The notes beneath the pieces were generated by a model. The model was not told the DNA's origin, did no database searches, and worked only from the letters and a program-made list of their open reading frames with translations. The position numbers and the translations under genes are program-made. This document shows, piece after piece, positions 34,594 to 44,355 of a stretch of DNA of 64,000 nucleotides. Numbering within the stretch: position 1 is the stretch's first letter; each line of letters starts with the position of its first letter. The DNA lies in the NCBI GenBank assembly GCA_965263105.1, contig CBDHGL010000003.1, positions 2,108,001-2,172,000 on the forward strand, read 5' to 3'. The stretch comes from JBCCTX01 sp965263105 (GTDB lineage Bacteria; Bacteroidota; Bacteroidia; J057).

Positions 34594-35445
34594 TTACCCA
34601 TTATTTGGAATGATAGGCCCAAATATTTTTAAAGATAAGCGGGCTAGCTCCTCATCATTCAAGAGGATTTGAAAAAAAGGGGAGGATGAAAATTGTTTCC
34701 AGCGTTCCAGCACCTTCATATTTTGGGCTCGGTATTCGAAATTCAAATTATCAAAGGAGCTCCCCATGCCATAGGAAGGCACTAAGGACATTTCACTTTC
34801 TGCTTTAGCAAACTGGAAATTATTAGCCAACTGTTTTCTATAGGTTGCCGAACTCACCCAGCTATTATAATTGATACAGATTTTGGGTGGACCTAGTGTT
34901 TGTGATTCTTGCACAAATTCTTCGGCATGATTTTTCCATCTTTCAATTAGGGTATGTTGGTATTGCTTATCCTCTCTGAATCGTTCTCCCCAGCCAGACT
35001 TCCAGGCCATCCAACTGGAGAAAAGGTTATACGGGTCTCGTAGAATGAGCACTTTGATTGGGTTGGAAATTTTTTTGTGAAAGCAAAGGTCCGGTTGCTT
35101 GGAAAATACTTCATTTACAGCTAAGTCTTCATAGCTATAGAGAACGCATCCTTGAGAAGGGCTACCCCACCAGCTTTTTTTCATAGGAGCGGATTCTAAG
35201 GGCTGGTTTAAACTTAGGTCATTACAGAAACTTCGCATTCCCTTTTTGTGATTTAATATCCATAAGATGATCCCATGGTTCCCTGACCGTTTCAGCCCTA
35301 ATACCTTATAACTTATTAAGTGGGGAGATATGAGGCTGAATCTTAAAAAGTTGGTGTGGTATCGGTCTGCAGCCCAGTATTTTACTGGTTTAATTAGGGG
35401 GTGAGAGTTACTGAACCTTTGGATACGTTCCTTAAATGAATTCAA
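34594..35445 (-). CDS. Sulfotransferase-like P-loop protein
   Basis: 283 residues from a TTG that follows the stop of the upstream GT2 gene directly; no ATG is present for 70 codons. The putative 5'-phosphosulfate loop is GLKRSGNHGIILWI at 50-63, and the 3'-phosphate motif is VLILRDPYNLFSSW near 130. Both are variants of the PAPS-dependent sulfotransferase pattern. It should transfer sulfate from PAPS to a sugar hydroxyl. It is divergent from the three other intact sulfotransferases in the locus. Confidence 0.7.
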   Translation of the reverse strand: MNSFKERIQRFSNSHPLIKPVKYWAADRYHTNFLRFSLISPHLISYKVLGLKRSGNHGIILWILNHKKGMRSFCNDLSLNQPLESAPMKKSWWGSPSQGCVLYSYEDLAVNEVFSKQPDLCFHKKISNPIKVLILRDPYNLFSSWMAWKSGWGERFREDKQYQHTLIERWKNHAEEFVQESQTLGPPKICINYNSWVSSATYRKQLANNFQFAKAESEMSLVPSYGMGSSFDNLNFEYRAQNMKVLERWKQFSSSPFFQILLNDEELARLSLKIFGPIIPNNG

Positions 35446-36312
35446 TTATACCAGCTTTTGGGCCAACTTTCCAATGAGCTTGGGGTTTTTAATTAGAGCT
35501 CTGAATAAGAATAGGGCTCCCCGCTTCTTATTACGTCCATTTACCCACCAACTCCCTCCCAGGATCCAATATAAATTGGCATAGCATTTTTCTCTGAATG
35601 CCCTAGATTTGAACAACTTATTTTCTTCTGCCAATTGATAGGCTCGGAGGTGGTCTTCTTCCATTCGTTGGATGTTTGAATGCATATTCTCTCCGTGGAT
35701 CCTATATAGACCCAAGACTTCTGGGACCATCCCTATTTCATATTGGGCTGCTACCCGGAAAAAGAACTCCTGGTCCGCTGCAGTAGAAAGCTTATCGCTA
35801 AATCCTCCTACTTGGTCTACTACTTCCCGTTTTACCAAAATACTGCTAGGTGCTGGGATATTACATTCTTCCCAAAGTAAAAGGCTGTCTAGAATGAATC
35901 CTTCTTTCCCCTTATAAATTGTTTCTTGCAGTTGGGAATGCTCATCAATTACCTGCATATGGCTATGTACCAAACCCAATGAAGGACGGGTTCTAAACAA
36001 AGCTACCATTTTTTCCAAGCGAGGTTCCAGCCAGACATCGTCTGCATCTAAGAAGGCGACATACTCCCCCGTAGCCTGTTGAAAACCTACATTTCTTGCG
36101 ATCGATACCCCTTCATTCTTTTTGGAAATAAGGTGAATTCGCGAATCATTTGTATAAGTATCCACTATTTCCGCAGTTTGATCTGAGGATCCATCATCGA
36201 TAATCCACAATTCCCACTCTGATAAACTTTGCTTGCAGATCGAATCGATTGTTTCCCGTATATATTTTGCTGCATTATAGGCGGGAATAATTATGCTTAC
36301 AACGGGCTTCAT
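35446..36312 (-). CDS. Glycosyltransferase family 2
   Basis: 288 residues. GT-A fold: VVSIIIPAYNAAKYIRETI at the start, IIDDGSSDQT, NVGFQQATGEYVAFLDADDVW (DxD motif) and an ED-like acceptor region with DQEFFFRVA. Its ATG overlaps the stop of the GT61 gene (TAATG). The sugar is unknown. Confidence 0.9.
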   Translation of the reverse strand: MKPVVSIIIPAYNAAKYIRETIDSICKQSLSEWELWIIDDGSSDQTAEIVDTYTNDSRIHLISKKNEGVSIARNVGFQQATGEYVAFLDADDVWLEPRLEKMVALFRTRPSLGLVHSHMQVIDEHSQLQETIYKGKEGFILDSLLLWEECNIPAPSSILVKREVVDQVGGFSDKLSTAADQEFFFRVAAQYEIGMVPEVLGLYRIHGENMHSNIQRMEEDHLRAYQLAEENKLFKSRAFREKCYANLYWILGGSWWVNGRNKKRGALFLFRALIKNPKLIGKLAQKLV

Positions 36313-37304
36313 TAGGAAAGGAAGGGACTTAAAAACTTTTCAAATTTTTCCATCTCTATAAAAATATCAGCATCATTCCATTTCTTGCCTTTTGATGTAC
36401 TTATTTCACAAAAATAGAAATGGTGGTCTAATTGAGTGGCTTCTGCCATGTTTTGGAAACAACGGTTTATTTTGGAAGGGGAGGACAAAGGATTTCGATA
36501 TAACTCCAATAATTGACTGCCTGGCGGCATGAATAGACAATTGGTAAGTCCTGCTCCGTGGTTTGAAATTAACAGTGAGCAGGAACTAAATAACCTTACT
36601 TGTTCTTCGAAGGTAAGTAATTCTGGTTTTGCTATAATAAAATCAAATTTTTCGAGCAGTTGTATGAGTTTGGCTTCATTAATAATATGTCGTACTGGGG
36701 CTTCTTCCCTAGAGATATATACCCTTTTCCCAGATTTGGGGGGAATTTGGAAATAATTGAAAAAATGTTCCCTGATATGTTGCATATCCATTGGGTTGAA
36801 ATGGCCTGAGGTAGGGTTTTCAACCAATAAAATATTATCGGCTTGAATCTGCTTGTCCACAGGAATCCTTAAAATTTTTTTGAATGGAAAGGTTTGAAGG
36901 GTTTGAAAAGTAAAATCATCGGATTCCTCTGGAATCAATATCGTTAGTTCTTCCAAGGGTTCCTTTAGATGAAATATTTTGATGATTACTTCTGAAACCC
37001 AATGATGATACCCTCTACTCCAATGATTATGTAGGAGAACGCATTTTCCGGTGGAAATTTTGATACGTTTTGCGGTTAGCCATTTATATATAGCATATAT
37101 ATAGAAATGTATGAAGAACTTTGCCTTTAAATGGGGAAAGAAAGTGAACAAAATGGGAATGATCCCTTTCAATGCGATTCCTGTATGAGTGATAAATACA
37201 TTTTTATACCATTTTGATCTAAGGCTAGTGGGTGAAAGGGAGTGCGCATTGGCTCTATCACTGACTAGGGAAATTTCTGTATGTTGGGAATCCTTTCTAT
37301 CCAT
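36312..37304 (-). CDS. Glycosyltransferase family 61 (DUF563)
   Basis: 330 residues. Family landmarks are HNHWSRGYHHWVSEVI near 92, KRVYISREEAPVRHI near 192, and SNHGAGLTNCLFMPPGSQLLEL near 246, the conserved GAGL-N-F-PPG block. Members transfer xylose, GlcNAc or other sugars in eukaryotes; bacterial members occur in capsule and LPS loci. It is coupled to the following GT2 gene. Confidence 0.85.
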   Translation of the reverse strand: MDRKDSQHTEISLVSDRANAHSLSPTSLRSKWYKNVFITHTGIALKGIIPILFTFFPHLKAKFFIHFYIYAIYKWLTAKRIKISTGKCVLLHNHWSRGYHHWVSEVIIKIFHLKEPLEELTILIPEESDDFTFQTLQTFPFKKILRIPVDKQIQADNILLVENPTSGHFNPMDMQHIREHFFNYFQIPPKSGKRVYISREEAPVRHIINEAKLIQLLEKFDFIIAKPELLTFEEQVRLFSSCSLLISNHGAGLTNCLFMPPGSQLLELYRNPLSSPSKINRCFQNMAEATQLDHHFYFCEISTSKGKKWNDADIFIEMEKFEKFLSPFLS

Positions 37305-37406
37305 GGAGAATTTTGAGGTACTTTGCTAATGGAAATTTTTAAGGATTAATGACCGATTTCTTGGAAAGACTCGTTCATAGAATTTCAGGAATAAGGTAAG
37401 GTTAAA

Positions 37407-38057
37407 TTAATACATTTCATATCGAAAATTTTCAAAATCTCTTCGATAAATATGGTTTACTTTCTGAATCGACTCTTTATCGAGAACTTTAGATATATCT
37501 CTTTCTCTTTGACTTTTGTTCAGGTGTTTCAATTGGGGGTCGGTTAGGTGTAGGATAGAATTTATTTTTTCAAAATCTGAATTGAGATTTTCAAATTTTC
37601 CGACGTAGTCAACTAAAATATTTCCCTCCTTATCGGTAAGGTAATAGGATTGGCAATGCCAGGGTTCCGTTGTGAGATCTACTTTCATGATTTGATCTAG
37701 GTAGCCATTGATATCTTTATGGCGAATAAACTCTTGAAATTCAAGATGATCTGGAGTTTGTCTTACGTAATTAAAAAGGGAAATTATTCTGTCGTAAGGA
37801 TTTCGGACGAATCCAAACTTGAAGTAGGAATTCCACACATTCGGGGGGACTTTTGTCTTCAAATCAAAAGCAGGTATATGTTTCCTAAATAGTCCTAACT
37901 GCCAGGATTCATCTAAGACAAGTCTAGAATAGTTTTGTACCCTGTCGGGAAAACGTGACAGCAAGTATCCATATTTGTTAAAACTACTTGTTATACTACT
38001 TCCCCCTGTTTTTGGATTATGGATAAATATGAATTTCTTTCGCCTGCTAATTATCAT
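37407..38057 (-). CDS. Sulfotransferase (Sulfotransfer_2 type)
   Basis: 216 residues. The PAPS 5'-phosphosulfate loop is HNPKTGGSS at 13-21 and the 3'-phosphate block FGFVRNPYDRIISLFNYV near 80. The compact size and YVGKFENLNSDFEKI near the C-terminus are typical of the family that sulfates carbohydrates. Its first 11 bp overlap the end of the following glycosyltransferase gene's upstream neighbour on the same strand, so it is part of the operon. Confidence 0.87.
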   Translation of the reverse strand: MIISRRKKFIFIHNPKTGGSSITSSFNKYGYLLSRFPDRVQNYSRLVLDESWQLGLFRKHIPAFDLKTKVPPNVWNSYFKFGFVRNPYDRIISLFNYVRQTPDHLEFQEFIRHKDINGYLDQIMKVDLTTEPWHCQSYYLTDKEGNILVDYVGKFENLNSDFEKINSILHLTDPQLKHLNKSQRERDISKVLDKESIQKVNHIYRRDFENFRYEMY

Positions 38058-39174
38058 GTTTTCTTTTGTTGTGGTATAGGTCTAGGTGTTTTCTCCACAT
38101 AACCTTAAAATCATACAACTCCCTCGCTTTTTCCCTCGCATTTTTTTTGAGTGCATTTGAATCCTCCTTATGTAGCGCTAAAATTGCCTGATAGATGGCT
38201 CCACCATCTTTCTCTCGAACTAGTATTCCATTTTTTTTATGTTCAATGATATCAAGGGCGGCACCGGTAGGGGTAGATATAATGGCAAGGCCATTCATCA
38301 TGGCTTCTGCGATAACAAATCCAAATGGTTCCTTGGCAGCAGCATGGACATATATATCCATGATTCCATACAAGGAGGGAATTAATTTTCTATCAACCCA
38401 TCCTGTCAAGTGTATATGCTTATCAAGCCCTTTTGCCTGTATTAATTCTTTGAGTTCTTCTTCTTGAGGGCCAACTCCCACGAAGAGAAAAGTGATATTA
38501 GGTATCTCCGAGATTACTTTTTCTGCAGCATCAACAATGTATCTATAGCCTTTCCATTCAATTAACCTCGAAACGGTTCCTACCACAAAACGACCCTCAA
38601 GGCTGTATTTTTTTCTCAACATACATTTATCCTCCTCGATCTGTCTCGTATAAGTCGAAATGGGGATGCCGTGGTGGATGAGGCTAATTTTCTGGGATTT
38701 AGCCTTCTCTTTTTCAAGAATAAACTTCTGGTTTTCGCTTGAGATAGCTACTATATCTGTGGCATTCCAATTGTTGAATTTATCAAACACTGTCCACTTG
38801 GGAGCATAGTAATAGTGATATCCGGCATCTCCTTTTGTGATGGCTCGTATTTTAACTCTCGCTAATCTCGCTGCGAATAAGGAGGGGAGGGAGTCATCAA
38901 ATAAGTGCGTATGAACGACATCGGGTTTCAATTTTCTAAATAGTCTATAAAGTGGGCTTATAGATTTTAGGAAAGAAACTTTCCTCTTTTCAGCATTAAA
39001 GGGGATCCAATAACAATCACAGCCGAATGCTCCCACATCATCAATCATTTTGGGCTTTTGTGGAAAAAGGCAAACAAAAGAAAACTTAAATTCCGTTTGT
39101 TTTGAAGCCTCTTCTGCAAACCAATTGAAATAAGGAACAGAGGAGTTGTTAGCCATTACAAATACTACATGCAT
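38047..39174 (-). CDS. Glycosyltransferase family 4
   Basis: 375 residues. The donor site EPFGFVIAE (E-x7-E) is near 285, with VGTVSRLIEWKGYRYIVDA before it and HTHLFDDSLPSLFAARLA in the N-terminal half. It overlaps its neighbours on both sides (10 bp upstream, 11 bp downstream), so it is translated as part of a tight operon. The sugar is unknown. Confidence 0.9.
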   Translation of the reverse strand: MHVVFVMANNSSVPYFNWFAEEASKQTEFKFSFVCLFPQKPKMIDDVGAFGCDCYWIPFNAEKRKVSFLKSISPLYRLFRKLKPDVVHTHLFDDSLPSLFAARLARVKIRAITKGDAGYHYYYAPKWTVFDKFNNWNATDIVAISSENQKFILEKEKAKSQKISLIHHGIPISTYTRQIEEDKCMLRKKYSLEGRFVVGTVSRLIEWKGYRYIVDAAEKVISEIPNITFLFVGVGPQEEELKELIQAKGLDKHIHLTGWVDRKLIPSLYGIMDIYVHAAAKEPFGFVIAEAMMNGLAIISTPTGAALDIIEHKKNGILVREKDGGAIYQAILALHKEDSNALKKNAREKARELYDFKVMWRKHLDLYHNKRKHDN

Positions 39175-40259
39175 AGGCGACTCAAAATCGTTTGAATTAA
39201 GGCTGGATATTCATGATTTTTTAGGTATTCAAAAATCAACGCTTCCTCAACCGGAAGCTTACCTGACATCCCCCTATCCAGTAGCTTATAGAACTCTTCT
39301 AAATTATGTGCCTGGTATATCCCTTTTCTTAAAAGAATGGGTATCTCCGCATCTATAGTCGTGACTATGGGCTTGGCCTGGGCTAAATAATTCAAAATTT
39401 TTAGGGGAGAACCTTGCCCTACAGATTTTTTCATATTGAAATTATAGGCTGTTATGCAAAGCTTCGCCGCCTGTATATATTCTTTTAGCTCTTTTGCATG
39501 CATAGGTCCCAGGTGATGGGTGTTTTTTGATTGTTTTACCTGACTCCATGCTTCCATATTCTCAGGAATATCAGCCGTGAATTTACCAATGGTCACCAAG
39601 GTATATCCCTTTTCGACTATCTTTTGAAGAAGAGAAAAATTAACGGTATTGTTAAGGGTTCCAATCAGTAGTACGTATGGCCCAAAGTGTACTTTTATTT
39701 CCTCTACCTTATCTTTTTCCACTAAAAACTCTTCACTAGAAATTCCGTGGGGAATATGGATCACCTCTTTGTTTCTATCGGCATAGAAGGGGAGATATTT
39801 TGCACTCGTACAAACAATTAAGTCAGAGCGTTTGGCTATCGCCTTATCATAGGATAGATGAATATAGGGGTCCGCTACATGATATATTCTTTTGTATAGA
39901 TTTTTCTGAAGAAAAACAAAGCGAAAGGGGTCAAACTGCCAAAGGATATAGGTTGATGCGGGAACCTTCCTTCGTAGCTTTATGGTATTAAGAAAATCAT
40001 TAATTCGAGTAAAAAGGCGTGGAAATATCCGGACCGGAAAATTATTCTTATAGGTTCCGATCATAAGATTTTCCGTGCTAGGGTGTAGCTGGATATGAAA
40101 GGAGAACAGGTTGGCAAACTTCCATTTGGGAACGGGATTCAGAAAAATCACCCGATAGCCTAGCCTTGCCAGTTCATTTGCATAATGTTGTTTAGAAAAC
40201 CAAATTTTCCCCCACGGTTCATTGGATAGAATTAATATGGGAGATTCTTTTGAAAACAT
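39165..40259 (-). CDS. Glycosyltransferase, GT4-like
   Basis: 364 residues. It begins ILILSNEPWGKIWFSKQHYA, a pattern seen in Bacteroidota and proteobacterial glycosyltransferases that act on a membrane-linked acceptor. The C-terminal site reads VGQGSPLKILNYLAQAKPIVTT. The E-x7-E motif is not intact, so this is a divergent GT-B enzyme. It overlaps the next gene by 10 bp. Confidence 0.8.
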   Translation of the reverse strand: MFSKESPILILSNEPWGKIWFSKQHYANELARLGYRVIFLNPVPKWKFANLFSFHIQLHPSTENLMIGTYKNNFPVRIFPRLFTRINDFLNTIKLRRKVPASTYILWQFDPFRFVFLQKNLYKRIYHVADPYIHLSYDKAIAKRSDLIVCTSAKYLPFYADRNKEVIHIPHGISSEEFLVEKDKVEEIKVHFGPYVLLIGTLNNTVNFSLLQKIVEKGYTLVTIGKFTADIPENMEAWSQVKQSKNTHHLGPMHAKELKEYIQAAKLCITAYNFNMKKSVGQGSPLKILNYLAQAKPIVTTIDAEIPILLRKGIYQAHNLEEFYKLLDRGMSGKLPVEEALIFEYLKNHEYPALIQTILSRLCM

Positions 40260-40284
40260 TTAGAAATACTACAAATAGGGTATG

Positions 40285-41430
40285 CTAATAGACCAAAAGC
40301 CCTTGGTAGAGGCTTTTTATTTCGGATAAAGAAGTTGCAATGTCCGCTTTTTCCTTTGCTAACCTGGCGGCCTTATCTATTTTTACTTGCCTGAGTTGGC
40401 TGTCTGTTTGCCAAATTTCATGAATTGACTTACAAATCGTCTCAACTGTCCAGCCGGATGCCTTCCATACCGTTTCTGCATTAAATAGATCCTCATCGTA
40501 AGGAAGATTTCCTAGTAAGAGCGGTTTTTTTAAGACCATTGTTTCAATGGCGCTTACTGGCGTACCATCAGAAGAAGGGATCATAATAACCATATCAGAG
40601 GACAAGTAATGGCGAATCATTTCATCTTGTGTTATTCGGTCCAAGACTTGAATCTGGTTTTCAAGAGAAAGAGAATCAATTTGTTCCAAAATAGAACGGG
40701 CATATTCCGAATGGGGATGATCATTAATTAATTTCAATCGGAACCTCGCCTCTGGGTAGGCTTTTGTTAAGTTGTAGAAGGCCTCCACAATTATATCTAG
40801 GTTATAAAGGGGCTTCATGCTCCTCGGCGAGAAGATCACGAATGTCTCTTTCTCTTTTGGTACTGCATGCTGAACGATTTTATCCTCAAAATAGCTCACA
40901 TTAATTCCCGTTCGTATTAGCCTCATTTTGCTAGAATCCTGCACGATGGGAGAGATAACTTTTTGTTGTCTTAAAGAGGTTGAGGTAATAAACTGAGCTG
41001 AATTAAAAGCTCTTTCAATTAATTTTCGAATTTTATCATAAGCCAATCGGTAGCGTAGGTTGCTAGGAGAGTGAAAGGTTTGAGCGTAATCTACTAGTAC
41101 ATCTGAACCCCTGGTAGTAATAATATGGACTGGGAAATTGCTTAAGTAGGCCCAAATAGCATACGGAACGGCGTACATACTGTGAACAATGTCCACTTTT
41201 TCTTCCCGTAGGAGTTTTTGGATTTTTCTTGTGATAGCCTGAGTTTTGATGGGGTTAAGTGCAGAAAAGGTTGCGGGTAAAACTGTATGGCAGGGAATTG
41301 AAGGGGCTAGCCAGGATTTATGGCTTTCGAATGAGGTACAGACAACTAGTACCTCATGTTCTTGAGCTATCTGATTGATCCATTTACAATTATGGATGGT
41401 TACCGGATTTGCGAAAAAGGCAATTTTCAT
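40285..41430 (-). CDS. Glycosyltransferase family 4
   Basis: 381 residues from the ATG at 41430, which shares a base with the asnB stop (TGATG) and gives the usual GT4 start MKIAFFANP; a longer frame from 41478 would overlap asnB. The donor site is DGTPVSAIE, with Asp in place of the first Glu. IITTRGSDVLVDY and FVIFSPRSMKPLYNLDI are GT4-like. Confidence 0.87.
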   Translation of the reverse strand: MKIAFFANPVTIHNCKWINQIAQEHEVLVVCTSFESHKSWLAPSIPCHTVLPATFSALNPIKTQAITRKIQKLLREEKVDIVHSMYAVPYAIWAYLSNFPVHIITTRGSDVLVDYAQTFHSPSNLRYRLAYDKIRKLIERAFNSAQFITSTSLRQQKVISPIVQDSSKMRLIRTGINVSYFEDKIVQHAVPKEKETFVIFSPRSMKPLYNLDIIVEAFYNLTKAYPEARFRLKLINDHPHSEYARSILEQIDSLSLENQIQVLDRITQDEMIRHYLSSDMVIMIPSSDGTPVSAIETMVLKKPLLLGNLPYDEDLFNAETVWKASGWTVETICKSIHEIWQTDSQLRQVKIDKAARLAKEKADIATSLSEIKSLYQGLLVY

Positions 41431-43307
41431 CAGTCCCAAACTTGTTGAAGCCACAATTCTAGGCAAAATAGTGCCCATATTCGATGGGTGTGATCTTGCT
41501 TATTTGCCGCATGCTCTTGCAAAATTTTTTCAATATAAGGCGCTTCAAACCATCCACGCTTTTGGATATTCGATGCTGAAAGGACCTCTTTAATTAAAGG
41601 ATTAAAGCGACCCTTAATCCATTTATGTAAAGGAATACTAAATCCCTGTTTTTTCTTCGTCATGATATCGGGAGCGATATATTTTTGGGCCATTTTTTTA
41701 AGCAAATACTTGGGTATGCCCCCCTTTAATAAAATATCATCGGGAATAGTAGCTGCAAATTCAAAAAGGCAATGGTCCATAAAAGGGCTCCGCAGCTCAA
41801 TTGAGTTTTTCATGGATGCTCGGTCAATCTTCACTAGGTAGTCGTTCAATAGTCGAGTGGAAAGGGAAGCTTTAAAAAGTGTTTTTACCAAAGAAGACTC
41901 TTCAGACAACTGCCAAACCTTATTGAGATAGGCATCTGTATAATGTGCCACCTGGGAATGAACATCTGGATGGTATAGAGAATCTTTCTGTACGGTAGAA
42001 AAGCCCATTTTCCGATTGAGCCAATTGGATCCTGTGTAATTTGCATATGTTTCCAAATTCCCCAAGTTCTTTATTTGGGGATTAATCCTACTGAAAATTT
42101 TACTGGATACCGTGGAGATTTTTTTGCTAAAAGGATTGCTATACTCCGCCAAATACTGTTGGGTCTCATATGCGAATCCATATTCGTAATATCCTCCAAA
42201 CATTTCATCTCCTCCATCCCCCGTTAAGGCTACTTTAATTTGCTTTCCAATCTCTTGGGAAATCAAGTAGGTTGGAATCATGCTGGAATCCGCAAAAGGT
42301 TCTCCAAAATAGGCAATTAGGTCAGGAAGTTGGTCTAGTATATCAGATTTTAAAATCAGTTCAGTATGCTGGGTGCCATATCTTTGTGCCAAATTTTTGG
42401 CGTCTTGGCTTTCATCGAAGGGCTGATAATCAAACCCAACTGTATAGCTGTGTATGGGTTTTGGAGAATGAGTGGCTAGTAAAGCTGTTACTAATCCAGA
42501 GTCTACCCCTCCGCTTAAAAAGCAGCCTACAGGTACATCCCCGTGGAGGCGTTTCCCTACAGCGGACTTTAGCTTTTCTTCCAATAAATCTAAGGTATCA
42601 GCCTCATTTAAGTGATTATTGGGCTGGAAATTCAGGACCCAATAGGGAATCACTTGTTTTTTATGGGTTTTCAAATTCCAGGATAGGTAATGGGCAGGTT
42701 CGACTTGCCTGACCTCTTGGAAAATACTCTTGGGTTGGGGGACAGCCAATTCACTCAAATAATAATCAACGGATTCCAAATCCATTTGAAAAGAGAAACC
42801 GAGCTCTTTAAATGCCCTAATTTCAGAGGCAAAGGCAAAAAAATTGGAATCCTGGTAATAATAAAGCGGTTTTTGTCCAAATCGATCCCTGCAAAGGAAA
42901 ATTTCTTGTTTTTCCGCATCTACCAAGCCAAAGGCGAACATTCCTTCGAGCTTCTTGAGTAACAATTCAATTCCCCAAAAGTCATAGCCTTTCAATAATA
43001 CCTCAGTATCTGAAGTAGAAGAAAATGTATAGCCATTTTGAAGTAATTCTTCCTTTAGCTGAAGGAAATTGTATATCTCTCCATTAAAACAAATTACATT
43101 TTGGGTTTTGAGGTCCACCATTGGCTGATTCCCTGATGGAGAAAGGTCTACAATACTCAGTCGAGTATGAGCAAGGCCCCAAAAAGCTTTGGCGTAAATG
43201 CCTTGGGCGTCTGGTCCTCTCTCCAAGAGACTTGATTGCATTTTTTCAAGGAATGTCCTTGGGACATCCTGATAAGAGAGATTTACAAGACCTGCAATTC
43301 CACACAT
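41430..43307 (-). CDS. asnB: Asparagine synthase (glutamine-hydrolysing)
   Basis: 625 residues. The class II glutaminase has the N-terminal nucleophile Cys2 (MCGIAGLVNL), GPDAQGIY and CFNGEIYN. The synthetase domain has the PPi loop SGGVDSGLVTALLA near 263 and ALTGDGGDEMFGGY. AsnB-like enzymes of this length are common in O-antigen and exopolysaccharide loci, where they may amidate uronic acid or amino sugars rather than make free asparagine. Which acid is amidated here cannot be told. Confidence 0.93.
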   Translation of the reverse strand: MCGIAGLVNLSYQDVPRTFLEKMQSSLLERGPDAQGIYAKAFWGLAHTRLSIVDLSPSGNQPMVDLKTQNVICFNGEIYNFLQLKEELLQNGYTFSSTSDTEVLLKGYDFWGIELLLKKLEGMFAFGLVDAEKQEIFLCRDRFGQKPLYYYQDSNFFAFASEIRAFKELGFSFQMDLESVDYYLSELAVPQPKSIFQEVRQVEPAHYLSWNLKTHKKQVIPYWVLNFQPNNHLNEADTLDLLEEKLKSAVGKRLHGDVPVGCFLSGGVDSGLVTALLATHSPKPIHSYTVGFDYQPFDESQDAKNLAQRYGTQHTELILKSDILDQLPDLIAYFGEPFADSSMIPTYLISQEIGKQIKVALTGDGGDEMFGGYYEYGFAYETQQYLAEYSNPFSKKISTVSSKIFSRINPQIKNLGNLETYANYTGSNWLNRKMGFSTVQKDSLYHPDVHSQVAHYTDAYLNKVWQLSEESSLVKTLFKASLSTRLLNDYLVKIDRASMKNSIELRSPFMDHCLFEFAATIPDDILLKGGIPKYLLKKMAQKYIAPDIMTKKKQGFSIPLHKWIKGRFNPLIKEVLSASNIQKRGWFEAPYIEKILQEHAANKQDHTHRIWALFCLELWLQQVWD

Positions 43308-43324
43308 AATCTACTGTAAACGCG

Positions 43325-44266
43325 TTAATATTTTAAACAGTAAGCCAAGGTCTTATAATTGATAACATCGAAAGGTCTTGACTTAATCCCTTTTATAGAA
43401 TAGGATATAGCTAGATTTCTGAGTCCATAAGAAAGAGATTTAGAAGCCATATCCCGATAAAATTTAGAAGGGTCCTGTTGGTATTCTTGGTCAAATTGGT
43501 CAATCAACTTTTCCAATTCTTCCAGTTGATCAAGTGAGAGGTAGTCGTCTCCAATTTCATCCCTTTGTCTTGCCAAGGCCTGAACAATCTTTGTGTTATA
43601 GGTTCGCTGTCTTTCAGAAAAAGCGATTCTTTTCGTCACGGATTCGGGATTAATCCTATAATAATATAGGGGCATCCCAATGTTGGCAACCTTAAAAGAT
43701 TGAGCCACTCTAAAAATAAAATCATAATCTTCCGCATTGATCCGATTGAAAAAGGGTCTGTAGGGTTCTATTTCTTGTAGAATATCTTTTCGAAACAAAA
43801 TGGAGGGACATATAAAGTTGATATTTTTATACAGACCTTCCAATAATTCCTCGTGTGTTAGGGGACAGGTATTTATATCTAATTTGTTTCCATCCTTATC
43901 TATCGTTTGCGCAAAAGTTCCGACCAGGGAATAGGATTTTTTTTCCTGGAGATAGTTGAGTTGGTGCTCAAGTCTTTTGGGGTGTGATGCATCATCGGCA
44001 TCTTGTATGGCGATAAATTGGCCAGAAGCTTTTTCAATTAACTTATTTCTCGTTAACACAGGCCCCATATTCTGGGCATTATGGAAAAACTTTATTCTTT
44101 CGTCCTGGATGGTATCAAGAACCGTTTTTGTATCATCGACAGATCCATCATCGGCGATGAGTAGTTCCCAATCTGTGAAGGATTGCTCTATAACACTGTT
44201 GATTGCCTCTTGGATATACCTTGAAGCGTTATAGGCCGGCATTATTATGCTAACAGTAGGTCCCAT
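43325..44266 (-). CDS. Glycosyltransferase family 2
   Basis: 313 residues. GT-A fold: TVSIIMPAYNASRYIQEAI, IADDGSVDDT, NKLIEKASGQFIAIQDADDAS (DxD) and NAEDYDFIFRVA. The C-terminal 60 residues are helical and rich in charged residues. It begins a run upstream of asnB (17 bp apart). Confidence 0.9.
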   Translation of the reverse strand: MGPTVSIIMPAYNASRYIQEAINSVIEQSFTDWELLIADDGSVDDTKTVLDTIQDERIKFFHNAQNMGPVLTRNKLIEKASGQFIAIQDADDASHPKRLEHQLNYLQEKKSYSLVGTFAQTIDKDGNKLDINTCPLTHEELLEGLYKNINFICPSILFRKDILQEIEPYRPFFNRINAEDYDFIFRVAQSFKVANIGMPLYYYRINPESVTKRIAFSERQRTYNTKIVQALARQRDEIGDDYLSLDQLEELEKLIDQFDQEYQQDPSKFYRDMASKSLSYGLRNLAISYSIKGIKSRPFDVINYKTLAYCLKY

Positions 44267-44355
44267 AATGCTTAAATTATTTGCCTGTGTCTGTTTTCAT
44301 TAGGACCACCTGATAGAGAATTCAAAGCACGATCATTTTAAGAATTTTGTTCCTA